Assembly (NCBI RefSeq): GCF_000422505.1 | Contig: NZ_KE383869.1 | Coordinates: 186,001-250,000 of the forward strand | Direction of reading: 5' to 3' | Origin: Paenibacillus pinihumi DSM 23905 = JCM 16419 | GTDB taxonomy: Bacteria; Bacillota; Bacilli; Paenibacillales; Paenibacillaceae | Length of the DNA: 64,000 nt | Shown here: piece after piece, positions 1 through 8,673 of the stretch | Numbering within the stretch: position 1 is the stretch's first letter | Layout of the letters: each line of letters begins with the position of its first letter | Notes under the pieces: generated by a model | Seen by the model: only the letters and a program-made list of their open reading frames with translations | Databases searched by the model: none | Told to the model about the DNA's origin: nothing | Position numbers and translations under genes: made by a program

Positions 1-298
1 ATGTGCGCAGCTCGCACCCGGGCAAATCCTCCGGTACACCTGCAGCTTCAAACTCATTCATAATGATGACCGTACGCCGGGACGGGTCCCGGAACATGAC
101 CGCCAGCGCGACCTCGCTCATGCGCAGCGTGTACATAAACGTGCTGGGGTGGCCGGACAGATAGTAGAAATTCTCGCAGCCTGACGCCACAATCGCTTCG
201 ACTTTCTCCTTCTCCATGATCGCGCGTGCGCGCTCCGTGACGTCCCTCAAATGCTCTGCTTTGTTGAGTAGCACCATTTCCACCCCTTCAATCTTCAT
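1..298 (-). CDS. M24-family peptidase (Xaa-Pro dipeptidase/creatinase-like), N-terminal part only
   Basis: The gene starts at 298 and runs off the left edge, so only about 99 residues are visible. They read as the creatinase-type N-terminal domain that precedes the metal-binding pita-bread fold of M24 peptidases; the segment around NFYYLSGHPS is typical. The catalytic domain lies outside the window. The ATG at 298 comes two bases after the ABC ATPase stop. A second ATG at 277 has a better ribosome site (AAGGGGTGG) and may be the real start. It is the last visible gene of the TetR/amino-acid ABC operon, which suggests a role in using peptides or modified amino acids taken up by the transporter. 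That role is inferred from context. Family call fairly secure, substrate unknown. Confidence 0.7.
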   Translation of the reverse strand, partial: MKIEGVEMVLLNKAEHLRDVTERARAIMEKEKVEAIVASGCENFYYLSGHPSTFMYTLRMSEVALAVMFRDPSRRTVIIMNEFEAAGVPEDLPGCELRT

Positions 299-300
299 TG

Positions 301-1059
301 TTACTCTGTTGCTGCATCGCCTTCAATTTGTCTCAAAAACCGGCGTGCCCGTTCAGTCTTCGTCTGGTCGAAAAATTGTTCCGGCGTTCCTTCTTCCTGA
401 ATCTTGCCGTCACTCATAAAGATTACCCGATTCGCGGCTTCCCGCGCAAACTTCATCTCATGGGTCACGACAACCATGGTCGTACCTTCCGCAGCTAGCT
501 GCTTCATGACTGCCAGCACCTCGCCTGTCAATTCGGGGTCGAGTGCCGACGTCGGCTCATCGAACAACATCAGCTCCGGCTGCATGGCAAGTGCCCTTGC
601 AATCGCAACCCGCTGCTGCTGGCCCCCGGACAGCCGGGAGGGATACTCGTTCTTCTTCTGCGACAGCCCTACCTTGGCGAGCAGGGATTCTCCAAGCTCA
701 GCGGCCTGTGTCTGACTCATCTTCTTGACGATCATTGGGGCCATTGTGACGTTCTCCAAAGCGGTCATGTGCGGGAACAGGTTGAACGACTGGAACACCA
801 TTCCGGTTAACAGGCGGATTTGCTGGATGGCCTGCTTCTTGCTTGCAGCATTCTGTGAAGCGTCCCATGACGCATCTCCTATGCGAATCGAGCCTGTGTC
901 CGGCACCTCCAGCCCGTTCAGGCAGCGCAGCAAGGTGCTTTTGCCGGAGCCGCTCGGACCGACCAGGACGACGATTTCACGGGATTGAATATGTAAATGA
1001 ATGTCGCGGAACACAACCAGATCCCCGAAGCTTTTGCCAAGATTATTGACCTCGATCAT
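301..1059 (-). CDS. Polar amino-acid ABC transporter, ATP-binding protein
   Basis: ATPase subunit of a GlnQ/TcyN-type importer that powers uptake of a polar amino acid at the inner face of the membrane. Visible motifs, in order, are Walker [10 protein letters not shown] (near residue 35), the signature [15 protein letters not shown], Walker [14 protein letters not shown] and the switch histidine in VVVTHEM. About 252 residues is normal for the family. The ATG at 1059 gives the typical start [12 protein letters not shown] with an AAGGGTG ribosome site; an in-frame GTG at 1068 is the alternative. It follows the permease by a few bases and is followed almost directly by the peptidase, so all belong to one transcript. 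The transported amino acid cannot be told from this subunit. Confidence 0.92.
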   Translation of the reverse strand: MIEVNNLGKSFGDLVVFRDIHLHIQSREIVVLVGPSGSGKSTLLRCLNGLEVPDTGSIRIGDASWDASQNAASKKQAIQQIRLLTGMVFQSFNLFPHMTALENVTMAPMIVKKMSQTQAAELGESLLAKVGLSQKKNEYPSRLSGGQQQRVAIARALAMQPELMLFDEPTSALDPELTGEVLAVMKQLAAEGTTMVVVTHEMKFAREAANRVIFMSDGKIQEEGTPEQFFDQTKTERARRFLRQIEGDAATE

Positions 1060-1074
1060 GCAGTTCACACACCC

Positions 1075-1719
1075 TTAATAAGCTTTTGACAACCGGGCTT
1101 CGATACGGCCCAGAATATAAGTAAAGAACGTGCTCATGACCCAATACATGATAGCAATCGCAATATAAAACGGCATGGCGACATAATACTGTGCAATCAG
1201 CAGCTGTGCGGAGCGCAGCAGTTCGGTCACCGTTACGACGGACACGAGCGAGGTCTCCTTCAGTATGCCGACAAATGTGTTGCCCATCGGCGGAATGGCT
1301 ACACGGGCCGCTTGCGGCAGCACCACCTGCCGCATCGTCTGCCAAGGCGTCAAGCCAAGCGACTGGGCGGCTTCCGTCTGTCCCTTGGGAACAGAAAGTA
1401 TCGCGCCGCGGAACGTCTCGGACAAGTAGGCGCCGATGTTGACACTAAGTGCAATAAAGGCCGCTGTGAGCGGCCCGAGTGTAATTCCGAAGTCGGGTAA
1501 TCCGAAATAGATAATGAAAATCTGTACCAGAATCGGGGTTCCACGAATGATGGACACGTAAACTTTGGCCAGATTGCTTATGAGCCAATTTCCCTTGAGA
1601 CGGGCGATGGCGACGATCATGCCGATAATCAATCCGAAGAACATGGATACAACTGTGATCAGCAAGGTATAGTAGGCGCCCGTCAGCAGAAATTCGAAGT
1701 TCTGAAAAACCAGTTCCAT
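1075..1719 (-). CDS. Polar amino-acid ABC transporter, permease
   Basis: Membrane subunit of the HisM/GlnP type, about 214 residues with five predicted membrane segments. The EAA loop that docks to the ATPase is visible as EAAQSLGLTPWQTMRQVVLPQA around residues 130-150. The ATG at 1719 is chosen because GGGAGG lies nine bases upstream; the ATG at 1728 touches the ribosome site. It sits between the binding protein (stop at 1749) and the ATPase (start near 1059), with gaps of a few tens of bases, as expected for a single importer operon. Family certain, substrate unknown. Confidence 0.92.
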   Translation of the reverse strand: MELVFQNFEFLLTGAYYTLLITVVSMFFGLIIGMIVAIARLKGNWLISNLAKVYVSIIRGTPILVQIFIIYFGLPDFGITLGPLTAAFIALSVNIGAYLSETFRGAILSVPKGQTEAAQSLGLTPWQTMRQVVLPQAARVAIPPMGNTFVGILKETSLVSVVTVTELLRSAQLLIAQYYVAMPFYIAIAIMYWVMSTFFTYILGRIEARLSKAY

Positions 1720-1748
1720 GTCATGCATCCTCCCGGTTTAACGCTGGC

Positions 1749-2603
1749 TTAGATGTTCGGTTCTACGCCAAACCATTTTTGGAAAATCTCTTTGAATGTG
1801 CCGTCCGACTTCATTTCGTCCAGCGCTTTATTGATTGCCTCGACCAGCTCCGGATTGTTCTTGCGGACGGCGACGCCTGCGAAATCCTCTTTGATCGGCT
1901 CTCCGACGGCTTTGATCTTGAATTGGTTCTTCTCAATCAGCGGCTTGATGGCGAATACGTTGTTCACGGTCGCATCGATACGGCCTACATCCAGATCCTT
2001 CAGCGATGTGATGACATCGTTGTAGGTGGCGATTTCGAATGTGCCGACTTTTGGCATAGCGACGTCGCGCAGGTATTTCTCATCGTTCGTGCCAAGTCCG
2101 ACACCGATCTTTTTGCCTTTGAAGTCTTCGATTTTCTGGATCGTCGTGTTGTCGCTCTTGACGATGACATTCACGGCATTTTTAATATACGGCTCCGAGA
2201 AGTCCATCGTTTTTTTGCGATCGTCGGTAATTGTAACCTGGCTGATAAGGGCATCATATTTATTCTTTTGCAGTCCCTCGATCAGACCGGAAAATTCACC
2301 GGTGATGAATTCGACTTCAACGCCCAGATGTTTGGCTACCGCCTTGGAAACGTCCGCATCGAAGCCGTCCACCTCGTGCTTGTCGTTCAGGAAGTTGTAG
2401 GGTGCATAGGTGCCCATGAGCCCGATTTTGATTTTGCCCGCTTTCTTGATTTTCTCCAGATCATTGGCAGTGGTATTCGTTCCGGATGGCGCCTGTCCGG
2501 GATTCGTGTCCGGGGCCGGCTTGCTGCCGCATGCCGCAAGTGCGATTGCCAGAATACTTAACACCGTAACAGATTTGAATAATTTGCTCAGGTTGATAGA
2601 CAT
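1749..2603 (-). CDS. Amino-acid ABC transporter, substrate-binding lipoprotein
   Basis: Extracellular receptor of the importer, 284 residues, family-3 solute-binding fold (SBP_bac_3). It starts with a lipoprotein signal peptide whose lipobox LAAC places the lipidated cysteine at residue 25, followed by a Pro/Gly/Thr-rich linker to about residue 48. The binding domain begins at KIKIGLMGTYAPYNFL; the stretch VDGFDADVSKAVAKHLG is the classic family-3 signature. The start has a strong ribosome site (AAGGAGGG). As first structural gene after the TetR gene, it is probably the most highly expressed member of the operon. Likely ligands are cystine, arginine or glutamine, but the sequence alone does not decide. 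Confidence 0.92.
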   Translation of the reverse strand: MSINLSKLFKSVTVLSILAIALAACGSKPAPDTNPGQAPSGTNTTANDLEKIKKAGKIKIGLMGTYAPYNFLNDKHEVDGFDADVSKAVAKHLGVEVEFITGEFSGLIEGLQKNKYDALISQVTITDDRKKTMDFSEPYIKNAVNVIVKSDNTTIQKIEDFKGKKIGVGLGTNDEKYLRDVAMPKVGTFEIATYNDVITSLKDLDVGRIDATVNNVFAIKPLIEKNQFKIKAVGEPIKEDFAGVAVRKNNPELVEAINKALDEMKSDGTFKEIFQKWFGVEPNI

Positions 2604-2646
2604 TTCAGTTGCCCTCCTTGGGTCTAAAGCAAAATGTTGTATAAAA

Positions 2647-3273
2647 CTATCCGAGCAAGCCCCGGAATTCGAATTTGGCGGTTTCTTCGGCTATCGCCGC
2701 AGGCGAGTAGGGTGATTGATAATCCACGTCGTGCATCGGCCCGAACAGCCACTTGGACAGCACGCCTGAGATGAGGCAGACTAGAATGTTGGCCCGCAGC
2801 GCAAGATCTTCTGTTCTTGGCAGCATGTCCAGCTCCGTTGCCCGCTCGATGTTGCTTTTGAACGCCTCTTCAAAGGTGATCCAGGTTTGAGAAACGGCCT
2901 CGCGGACCGGTTGATCAGCGCCCTGGCCTTTCATGAGCAGCAGAGCCATTAAGTTCCGGTTCTGGTCGGCAAAAGCGAACAAGTCCGTAAGCAGCCGTGC
3001 AGATGAATTCACCATGTCGTCCAATGTGCCTGCATGCTTGCGGTAACCTTGCTGAATGACCTGGATCAGCTTGTCCTTGCCTTCTTCAATTAAATCCAGC
3101 GTGAGCTGTTCCTTGCTCTGAAAGTGCCAGTAGAATGTGCCTTGCGACACGCCTGCGGCCTTAACGACATCCGAAATCTTCGTGCCGTGATATCCCTTGC
3201 GGGCAAATAAGTCGAGCGCCGCGTTCATCAATTGCTGACGGCGGTCCTGATCTTGTTCTGATGTAGCAGACAG
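2647..3273 (-). CDS. TetR-family repressor heading the ABC operon
   Basis: Transcription regulator with an N-terminal TetR helix-turn-helix (DVVKAAGVSQGTFYWHFQSKEQL) and a ligand-binding C-terminal part, about 208 residues. The first in-frame ATG sits inside helix 1 and has no ribosome site. The frame stays open upstream with family-like sequence (DQDRRQQLMNAALDLF) to a CTG at 3273, placed nine bases after GGGGAGAG, and is closed just above by TGA. A CTG start is therefore proposed; TTG at 3231 is the fallback. It reads in the same direction as the transporter genes, 44 bases upstream of them, and a near-palindrome lies just before it, so autoregulation together with the operon is likely (inference). 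Confidence 0.82.
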   Translation of the reverse strand: MSATSEQDQDRRQQLMNAALDLFARKGYHGTKISDVVKAAGVSQGTFYWHFQSKEQLTLDLIEEGKDKLIQVIQQGYRKHAGTLDDMVNSSARLLTDLFAFADQNRNLMALLLMKGQGADQPVREAVSQTWITFEEAFKSNIERATELDMLPRTEDLALRANILVCLISGVLSKWLFGPMHDVDYQSPYSPAAIAEETAKFEFRGLLG

Positions 3274-3295
3274 GTTCCATCACTCTCCCCACCTA

Positions 3296-3309
3296 ACTGA
3301 TTAGTCAGT
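3296..3309. promoter_or_regulatory. Candidate TetR operator
   Basis: ACTGATTAGTCAGT, five-base perfect arms (ACTGA/TCAGT) around four bases. It lies about 23 bases upstream of the proposed CTG start of the TetR gene. The position and the resemblance to 14-16 bp TetR operators make it the best candidate for autoregulation. Confidence 0.5.
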
Positions 3310-3477
3310 CAATGTTAATTCCGATGGGTTTACTATATTTTAAAAGAGACCCTTCTGTCAAGTGCCAAAATACGACTGCTGTCGAACTTGGGAAGGTGGT
3401 GGTTTTAGCGTAACCTAAGGGAATCAAAATTATCCAATTGTTAGGCGGGATTGAGGCAGGATATTGTTGCAAGTCCT

Positions 3478-4362
3478 TTATTTCAACAAGTTCTTAATTA
3501 ACCAGGGCTTGATCAAGGGAAGTACAGCTTGGGGCTGCATGGCCTTTGTATGGTCCATGTTGTCGCCGCGCATGATATGGACATCCCACCCGAATTGCTT
3601 CAATAGACCCTCGTTTTTTTCCAAGCGCCCGATAATATCGACTGTAACATCCCCAAAGTTCCGGCCATACACAATGCTGTCTTGTTCTCCGGCGAATGCG
3701 AGTTTGGGAAAAAGCAGTCTATCTTGAACTTTCGTATCGTCAAAGTCCATTAGGTTCTGATACATGGTGTAAAATTGCTTCGTTTGATTCGGGTCTATCG
3801 AGATCTTGGCGTTATCCCAATCGAATTCGTCAGGACTACGATGCGCTTCATAGTGGGAATTGTCATCAGAGGCAGAAGTCTGCTGATGCTGCATTGCCTG
3901 CTCATACGTCTTGGCGGTGACGGTCAACATTTCCTGATACGGGCCCTCATAAGGCGGGAACCCGCCCATAATCAAACTGTCCAGCCGCTTTGTCCGGATG
4001 GCCAGTTGCAAACCCGCAAGTGCCAGCCACGAGTAGCCATAATAACTAAACGTATTCACCTGCATCTCATCTGCGATGCGCAAAAAATCATGTGCAAGGT
4101 GCCCGGGTGTGAGCAGATCGGGCTGGGGATTGGCAAACAGATGGCCCTCATAATCAAAATGCAAAACCTGAAAGATGTCGGAGAGTCCTTCGACAAAATG
4201 CCGTCCGAGCTCCGGATCGACACCCCACATTTTGAGCGTTTCTGCTTCTTCACCAAATACCGGTTTTTTGGCTATTGGCAGCATAATGACCTTATTAGCA
4301 GGGTTTCCGGTAAGGCCCGCCTCTAATTTTGAGCCGTCATTTAAAGTTATAATTTTGTTCAA
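3478..4362 (-). CDS. Alpha/beta-hydrolase fold protein
   Basis: About 294 residues with an alpha/beta-hydrolase layout: beta-strand VIMLPIA, a nucleophile elbow GYSWLA (Ser near residue 115) and a C-terminal histidine in MRGDNMDHTKAM. A TTG at 4362 is taken as start because GGGAGTGA lies just upstream; an in-frame TTG at 4377 has no ribosome site. The elbow G-Y-S-W-L differs from the usual GxSxG (Trp/Leu in place of x-Gly), so activity could be unusual. It is transcribed away from the tandem-MerR regulator at 4516, which probably controls it. No substrate can be proposed. Confidence 0.72.
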   Translation of the reverse strand: MNKIITLNDGSKLEAGLTGNPANKVIMLPIAKKPVFGEEAETLKMWGVDPELGRHFVEGLSDIFQVLHFDYEGHLFANPQPDLLTPGHLAHDFLRIADEMQVNTFSYYGYSWLALAGLQLAIRTKRLDSLIMGGFPPYEGPYQEMLTVTAKTYEQAMQHQQTSASDDNSHYEAHRSPDEFDWDNAKISIDPNQTKQFYTMYQNLMDFDDTKVQDRLLFPKLAFAGEQDSIVYGRNFGDVTVDIIGRLEKNEGLLKQFGWDVHIMRGDNMDHTKAMQPQAVLPLIKPWLIKNLLK

Positions 4363-4515
4363 TCTGATCACTCCCAACCTGATATACTACTAGCATATAA
4401 CATGAATGCAATATTCCGGTTTTTCGGAAAGAAACAGCGGCAGCGCTATAGATATGAAGTTTTAAAATTAACGTAGCACTTGAGGGTTTGACTTTAAGAT
4501 TGGGGAAGTGTGAGC

Positions 4516-5226
4516 ATGCAGAACGTGTACACACCTGCACAAATTGCCGAGCAGCTGAATGTAAGTACCACAACGCTAAGGAGATACGAGGAGCAGGGAT
4601 TAATTCCAGATGTGCCGAGAACGGCCGGACATCACAGAATATATAACCACGCACATCTTCAGGCATTTATCACGATTCGGTCGCTATTAATAGGCTATGA
4701 CATCCCAGTAGCTTATGACGTCATGAGGAAAATCAATAGAGGCGATATTACGGATGCGCTCTGGCTGGTGAATTCGCAGTTGTGCCTGACGCAAGAAGAG
4801 AAGCACCGTGCAGAGGAAATAATGGGTATGATTCGGAGTGCGGATTTCGGCTATTACCGGAATGTGAAATTAAACTCGACGATGACGATTGGCCAAGCAG
4901 CTGAAATTGCCGGGGTCAACGCTTCTGCCATCCGCCATTGGGAAAAGGAGGGGCTGATTGCCTCCGAACGGGACGCGCAAAACGGCTATCGGATTTTTAC
5001 GTTGCCGGAGCTGCGCAAGATACTGGTAATCAGCAGTTTAAGAAAGACGATCTACTATATTGAGAATTTGAAAGACCTGCTAAGTGAATTGGAATTCCAT
5101 CGTTTTACGGAGGTAGACCGGTCGTTCCAGTATGCGCTTGAACGGCTGGACCAAAAACTGGTGGTGCAACTAAAAGGAATAGCCGAGCTGGTAAAGTATA
5201 TCGGTTTATGCAAAGAGAATTTTTAA
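4516..5226 (+). CDS. Transcription regulator with two MerR DNA-binding domains
   Basis: A 236-residue protein with two complete MerR-type winged helix-turn-helix modules. The first (about residues 5-72) starts YTPAQIAEQLNVSTTTLRRYEEQG. The second (about 121-188) starts TIGQAAEIAGVNASAIRHWEKEG. The remaining C-terminus is helical, with no effector domain or metal-binding cysteines. Ordinary MerR proteins have one such domain and dimerise to bind a palindrome; here one chain could bind both half-sites. The ATG at 4516 follows GGGGAAGTG. Divergent from the hydrolase gene, with about 150 bases between the starts, so control of that gene and itself is likely (inference). Confidence 0.85.
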   Translation: MQNVYTPAQIAEQLNVSTTTLRRYEEQGLIPDVPRTAGHHRIYNHAHLQAFITIRSLLIGYDIPVAYDVMRKINRGDITDALWLVNSQLCLTQEEKHRAEEIMGMIRSADFGYYRNVKLNSTMTIGQAAEIAGVNASAIRHWEKEGLIASERDAQNGYRIFTLPELRKILVISSLRKTIYYIENLKDLLSELEFHRFTEVDRSFQYALERLDQKLVVQLKGIAELVKYIGLCKENF

Positions 5227-5241
5227 AAGAGATTAGCAGTT

Positions 5242-5288
5242 TTGCAAGGTAGGTTCTACGTCCTTACTATCTTAAGATTTCCTTAAGG
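5242..5288 (+). promoter_or_regulatory. Promoter and palindromes before the secreted hydrolase
   Basis: TTGCAA (5242-5247), 17 bases, TACTAT (5265-5270) form a good sigma-A promoter. Overlapping the expected start point are two perfect palindromes, ATCTTAAGAT (5269-5278) and CCTTAAGG (5281-5288), which share the core CTTAAG and could be a repressor site. Confidence 0.5.
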
Positions 5289-5356
5289 ATGCAACGGGGC
5301 AGGGAAACGTCCGTATGTAGGACTGTTCGGCAAATTTCCAGAGGAGGAAGAAATCG

Positions 5357-7063
5357 ATGAAAAAGTACGTTGCTTCAGTTATGGCGCTGATGTTGTTGCT
5401 GACATCTGTGCCTGCATTCGCAGCAGGTTCCACGACAAAGGTCATCGTAAAGGTTAACGGCACTCAGGTTCAATTCTCCGACGCAGCGCCTCTTGAAAGA
5501 AAAGGCAGCCTGATGTTGCCGCTTCGCACGATTGCACAATATCTCCAAATTGGAATTACCTCAGATAAGAAAACAGAGCGCATCGTACTGGCCAAGTCGG
5601 GGCTTAACGTCTCCTTCAAGACAGGAGCCAAAGAGGCCAAAGTTGGCGGGGCTGTGGTGGCTTTCAGTCCTGCGGCAATATCGGTGAAAAACCGGGTATA
5701 TGTACCGATATCATTTTTCGAGAACGTGCTTGGATTGACCACAAAGTATGACAAAGGAACGCATACGGTCTCCATTACGGCTCCAATTGCCCAGCCGGAG
5801 GAGATCGTCAAGGATGTCACTGCGCTGCTCCAGGCAGGCGAGTTCCAAAAGCTCATTGAGCGTTATTTTGACGATAATCTCAAACAGGCGCTCCCCGCAG
5901 ACAAACTGGTTGAAGCGTGGAAGCAAGCTGCCGGAATAATCGGCCGCTATATCGAAGTGAGTCATATATTCCAAGAGAAGATCGATGAGCATATTATGCT
6001 GACGGAAGCCCGTCTCAAATTTGAGAAAACAAGCATTAGGCTGATTCTGCCGATGAACAGTACCGGTCAGCTTATTGGACTGGTAATCCAGCCGGTTACG
6101 ATTGACGTGGAAAAGCCGCATACGGTCGTCGAGGAGGAATTGACGATAGGCAAAGGCACTGCGTACGAGCTTGGCGGCACGTTGACCCTGCCAAAGGGGG
6201 CAACAAGCCCTGTGCCGGCTATTGTGCTTGTTCATGGATCCGGGCCAAATGACCGTGATGAAACAGCATTCGGATTCAAGACCTTCCGTGATCTTGCCTA
6301 TGGATTGGCCGGGCAGGGTATCGCTGTCCTGCGTTACGACAAGCGGACTTATGTATATGGCAGCAAATCGATCCCTGGAGATGCAGCCTATATTACCGTC
6401 AAGGAAGAAACCGTCGATGACGCCATACTGGCTGCGAGGCTGCTGAAAAGCGACAAGCGCATTGATCCGGACAACGTGTATATGGCAGGCCACAGTCTTG
6501 GCGGATTACTCGGACCGCGGATTGACGCCCAAGGCGGCGATTTTGCTGGCCTTGTTCTGATTGCGGGTTCGCCAAGACCATTGTGGGAAATTTTGTATGA
6601 TCAATGGACCGAGGTGGTAAACGCAATGGATTCCAAAGACCCTGCGCGTGCAGCTACGGAAGCCTGGGTAAAGGCCGAATATGCCAGGGCCAAGACGCTT
6701 TCCAAGCTGTCGGATGAGGAGGCGGCCAATACAACCATCTTCCAATACCCTGCCATTTACTATAAGGAAATGGACAGCCACAGCGCCGGTCAGTATGCGG
6801 CGCAACTAACGAAGCCGGTCTTGGTGCTGCAAGGAGAGAACGACTTCCAAGTCTACGCGGATAAGGATTATGTCCGCTGGCAGGAGCTGTTCAAGGGCAA
6901 ATCCAATGCGACCTTCAAGCTGTATCCGAACATGAATCACTTCCTTACGGAATACGACGGTCCAGGCGCAGGTACTGTCCAGGAATACTGGATTCCGGGC
7001 CTTGTCTCGCAGAAGCTGATTGACGATTTGGCAAGCTGGATTCTGAAAAAAAGCAAACGCTAG
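5357..7063 (+). CDS. Secreted alpha/beta hydrolase with copper-amine-oxidase-N and DUF3887-like domains
   Basis: 568 residues. A signal peptide ending near AFA (residue 23) directs export. Residues about 28-135 match the copper amine oxidase N-terminal-like domain used by Paenibacillus-type bacteria as a wall-associated module (LMLPLRTIAQYLQIGI, KNRVYVPISFFENVLG). Residues about 150-255 resemble DUF3887. Residues about 260-568 are an alpha/beta hydrolase with oxyanion strand IVLVHGSGPNDRDE, nucleophile GHSLGG, acid in GENDFQVY and catalytic His in NMNHF, close to dienelactone-hydrolase/acyl-transferase-like esterases. The promoter at 5242 and terminator at 7100 suggest a single-gene transcript. 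Probably an extracellular esterase or peptidase-like hydrolase; substrate unknown. Confidence 0.88.
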   Translation: MKKYVASVMALMLLLTSVPAFAAGSTTKVIVKVNGTQVQFSDAAPLERKGSLMLPLRTIAQYLQIGITSDKKTERIVLAKSGLNVSFKTGAKEAKVGGAVVAFSPAAISVKNRVYVPISFFENVLGLTTKYDKGTHTVSITAPIAQPEEIVKDVTALLQAGEFQKLIERYFDDNLKQALPADKLVEAWKQAAGIIGRYIEVSHIFQEKIDEHIMLTEARLKFEKTSIRLILPMNSTGQLIGLVIQPVTIDVEKPHTVVEEELTIGKGTAYELGGTLTLPKGATSPVPAIVLVHGSGPNDRDETAFGFKTFRDLAYGLAGQGIAVLRYDKRTYVYGSKSIPGDAAYITVKEETVDDAILAARLLKSDKRIDPDNVYMAGHSLGGLLGPRIDAQGGDFAGLVLIAGSPRPLWEILYDQWTEVVNAMDSKDPARAATEAWVKAEYARAKTLSKLSDEEAANTTIFQYPAIYYKEMDSHSAGQYAAQLTKPVLVLQGENDFQVYADKDYVRWQELFKGKSNATFKLYPNMNHFLTEYDGPGAGTVQEYWIPGLVSQKLIDDLASWILKKSKR

Positions 7064-7099
7064 TTTTGGCTTAAAAAGAAGATGAGATGCAAAGGCTAA

Positions 7100-7147
7100 G
7101 GCTGTCTGCGAGGTAGTTGTTATGACTACTTGGGGGCAGTCTCTTTT
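7100..7147 (+). terminator. Terminator after the secreted hydrolase
   Basis: Imperfect hairpin with G-U pairs between 7100-7117 and 7125-7141 followed by TCTTTTTT. The stretch from here to 7432 holds short overlapping open frames on both strands but no start/ribosome-site pair or family that I recognise. Confidence 0.55.
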
Positions 7148-7432
7148 TTGCTCCCGAAAGCGCGGGTGCCGTTTACCAGTATTACAGAACCGGTTGCCGT
7201 CACAACCGACCAATATTTCAAAATCTGGCAAGCATACTCTGATCTGGTTGGTGACATTGCTACCGGGATCATCAGGCTTGCAACCATTTTTGAGACGGCA
7301 CATGACCCGCTGCCCGTTATGGCACCTATCATGCTCGTTGTATAATCGAATTAAACTGGCTGCATAGCGATGAAAAAGCAATAGCCCTCTCAGCAGCTTT
7401 GGGGGAAGAACTTTGTTCAGAAAAAAGCTTAG

Positions 7433-8407
7433 CTAAGGCAAACAATATTCCTCAAGGGCGGCAACAAGTGAAGAAGGAAGGTCGATTTCAATTTCATCCT
7501 CCGTGCAGCTGCCTCCGGGGATATGAATACCTTTGGAGGACAATCGTTCGATCTGTGACGCCAATCGAGCGGAAAAACCTGGAGCGAGCAGTTCAGGATT
7601 CAGGGCCACAATGAACAGGCCAGCACCAGGCGAATCACTCCCGTCCTCGAAGGATGGAGCATCCAGTGACCAGTTCCCGCCTGTCGTACCTGCGGCGAGT
7701 ACTTCAACCATGAGTGCGATATTAGCTCCACGAGTACCGCCAAAAGCAAGTAAAGCACCTTTGATCGCTTCACGCGAATCCATTGTGGCTTGTCCCTTCC
7801 TATCAATTGCCCAGCCTTCGGGGATCATCTCCCCCTGCTCTGCCGCTTGCCGAATATTGACAAACGCCGTGGCGCTGGATGCCTGGTCGATAACCAAGGG
7901 TGCCCTGTTGTCGACGGGCGCGGCAAATGCCAGCGGGTTAGTGCCGTAAACAGCTTCGCTGCTCTGTCCCGCAGCCAGTAAAGCACATCCATTGGTCGCA
8001 GCCAGCGCTACCAGACCTTTACGGGCAAGCCGCCTTACGTAATAGCCCAACTCTCCAGCCGTATAGCTGTTCTTTAACGTAAATATAGTGACGCCATAAA
8101 CGCTTGCCCGGGTATGCAATTCCTCAAATGCACGATCAAAACCAAGTTGGGCGATACCGCCCTTAGCGTCGACTTGAATGAGCGCAGGGGTTGGAAAGGA
8201 GAGTGCAGGTTCTTCTGTGCTTGCAATGCGGCCACACAAAAAGCCGTCCAAATAGTCGGGAAGATGAGCAAATCCAACCGATCTCCGACCGGAACATTCT
8301 GCAGCTACAGTTGCTTCAGCAAGAGAGGTTGCCGCCGCTTTGCTTGCGCCAGCGGCAATACATACGCGAACAGCCAACTCTTTTGCGCTCTTGAGATCAT
8401 ATCGCAT
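7433..8407 (-). CDS. Malate/L-lactate/ureidoglycolate dehydrogenase family oxidoreductase (Ldh_2)
   Basis: NAD(P)-dependent reductase of the Ldh_2 fold, 324 residues, related to YlbC/AllD and to delta1-piperideine-2-carboxylate reductase. Supporting segments are ECSGRRSVGFAHLPDYL near residue 35 (usual family form: SHGxxR), the central YGTNPLAFAAPV and the C-terminal IHIPGG. Such enzymes reduce 2-keto acids or cyclic imino acids in the cytoplasm. The usual S-H-G-x-x-R near the N-terminus reads S-G-R-R-S here, so the family's conserved histidine seems to be missing. It stands alone, divergent from the racemase gene; a promoter with a perfect palindrome lies upstream. Exact substrate undetermined. 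Confidence 0.82.
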   Translation of the reverse strand: MRYDLKSAKELAVRVCIAAGASKAAATSLAEATVAAECSGRRSVGFAHLPDYLDGFLCGRIASTEEPALSFPTPALIQVDAKGGIAQLGFDRAFEELHTRASVYGVTIFTLKNSYTAGELGYYVRRLARKGLVALAATNGCALLAAGQSSEAVYGTNPLAFAAPVDNRAPLVIDQASSATAFVNIRQAAEQGEMIPEGWAIDRKGQATMDSREAIKGALLAFGGTRGANIALMVEVLAAGTTGGNWSLDAPSFEDGSDSPGAGLFIVALNPELLAPGFSARLASQIERLSSKGIHIPGGSCTEDEIEIDLPSSLVAALEEYCLP

Positions 8408-8510
8408 GGGCTATTATCCTGATATCCGAGTGAATTGGATTGATTCCTTTTATATTTTTTGAAGTATGATTTTCAGTTAGCATTTCGTCACGCTCCCCGT
8501 TGAATTTCCT

Positions 8511-8549
8511 TTTACATATATGTAAATACAATTTTTTATAATTATATCA
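8511..8549 (-). promoter_or_regulatory. Extended -10 promoter with perfect palindromic operator
   Basis: On the minus strand TGATATAAT (8541-8549) is an extended -10. Just downstream, overlapping the start of the transcript, lies the perfect 16-base palindrome TTTACATATATGTAAA (8511-8526). It is well placed as an operator for the dehydrogenase gene starting at 8407. The regulator is not identified. Confidence 0.55.
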
Positions 8550-8673
8550 TAGAACTACCTTAGCCCAGACAAGTCATGGTTAGCCAATCCCGCTATTTGT
8601 TTGACAAGATTTATCCTGAAATTCATGCAAATCCAAATTGTTTATGGCAAAATAGAATAAAACTGGACGGGAT

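Noticed and set aside
1779-2561. 260-codon open frame antisense to the binding-protein gene
   Set aside because: It is the shadow of the lipoprotein gene on the other strand, with no ribosome site or family-like sequence.
5711-6493. 260-codon open frame antisense to the secreted hydrolase
   Set aside because: The plus-strand gene has clear catalytic motifs; the antisense frame has none and no start signal.
7122-7367. Overlapping frames of 60-80 codons on both strands after the terminator
   Set aside because: No ribosome site, no recognisable sequence, and the two strands shadow each other.
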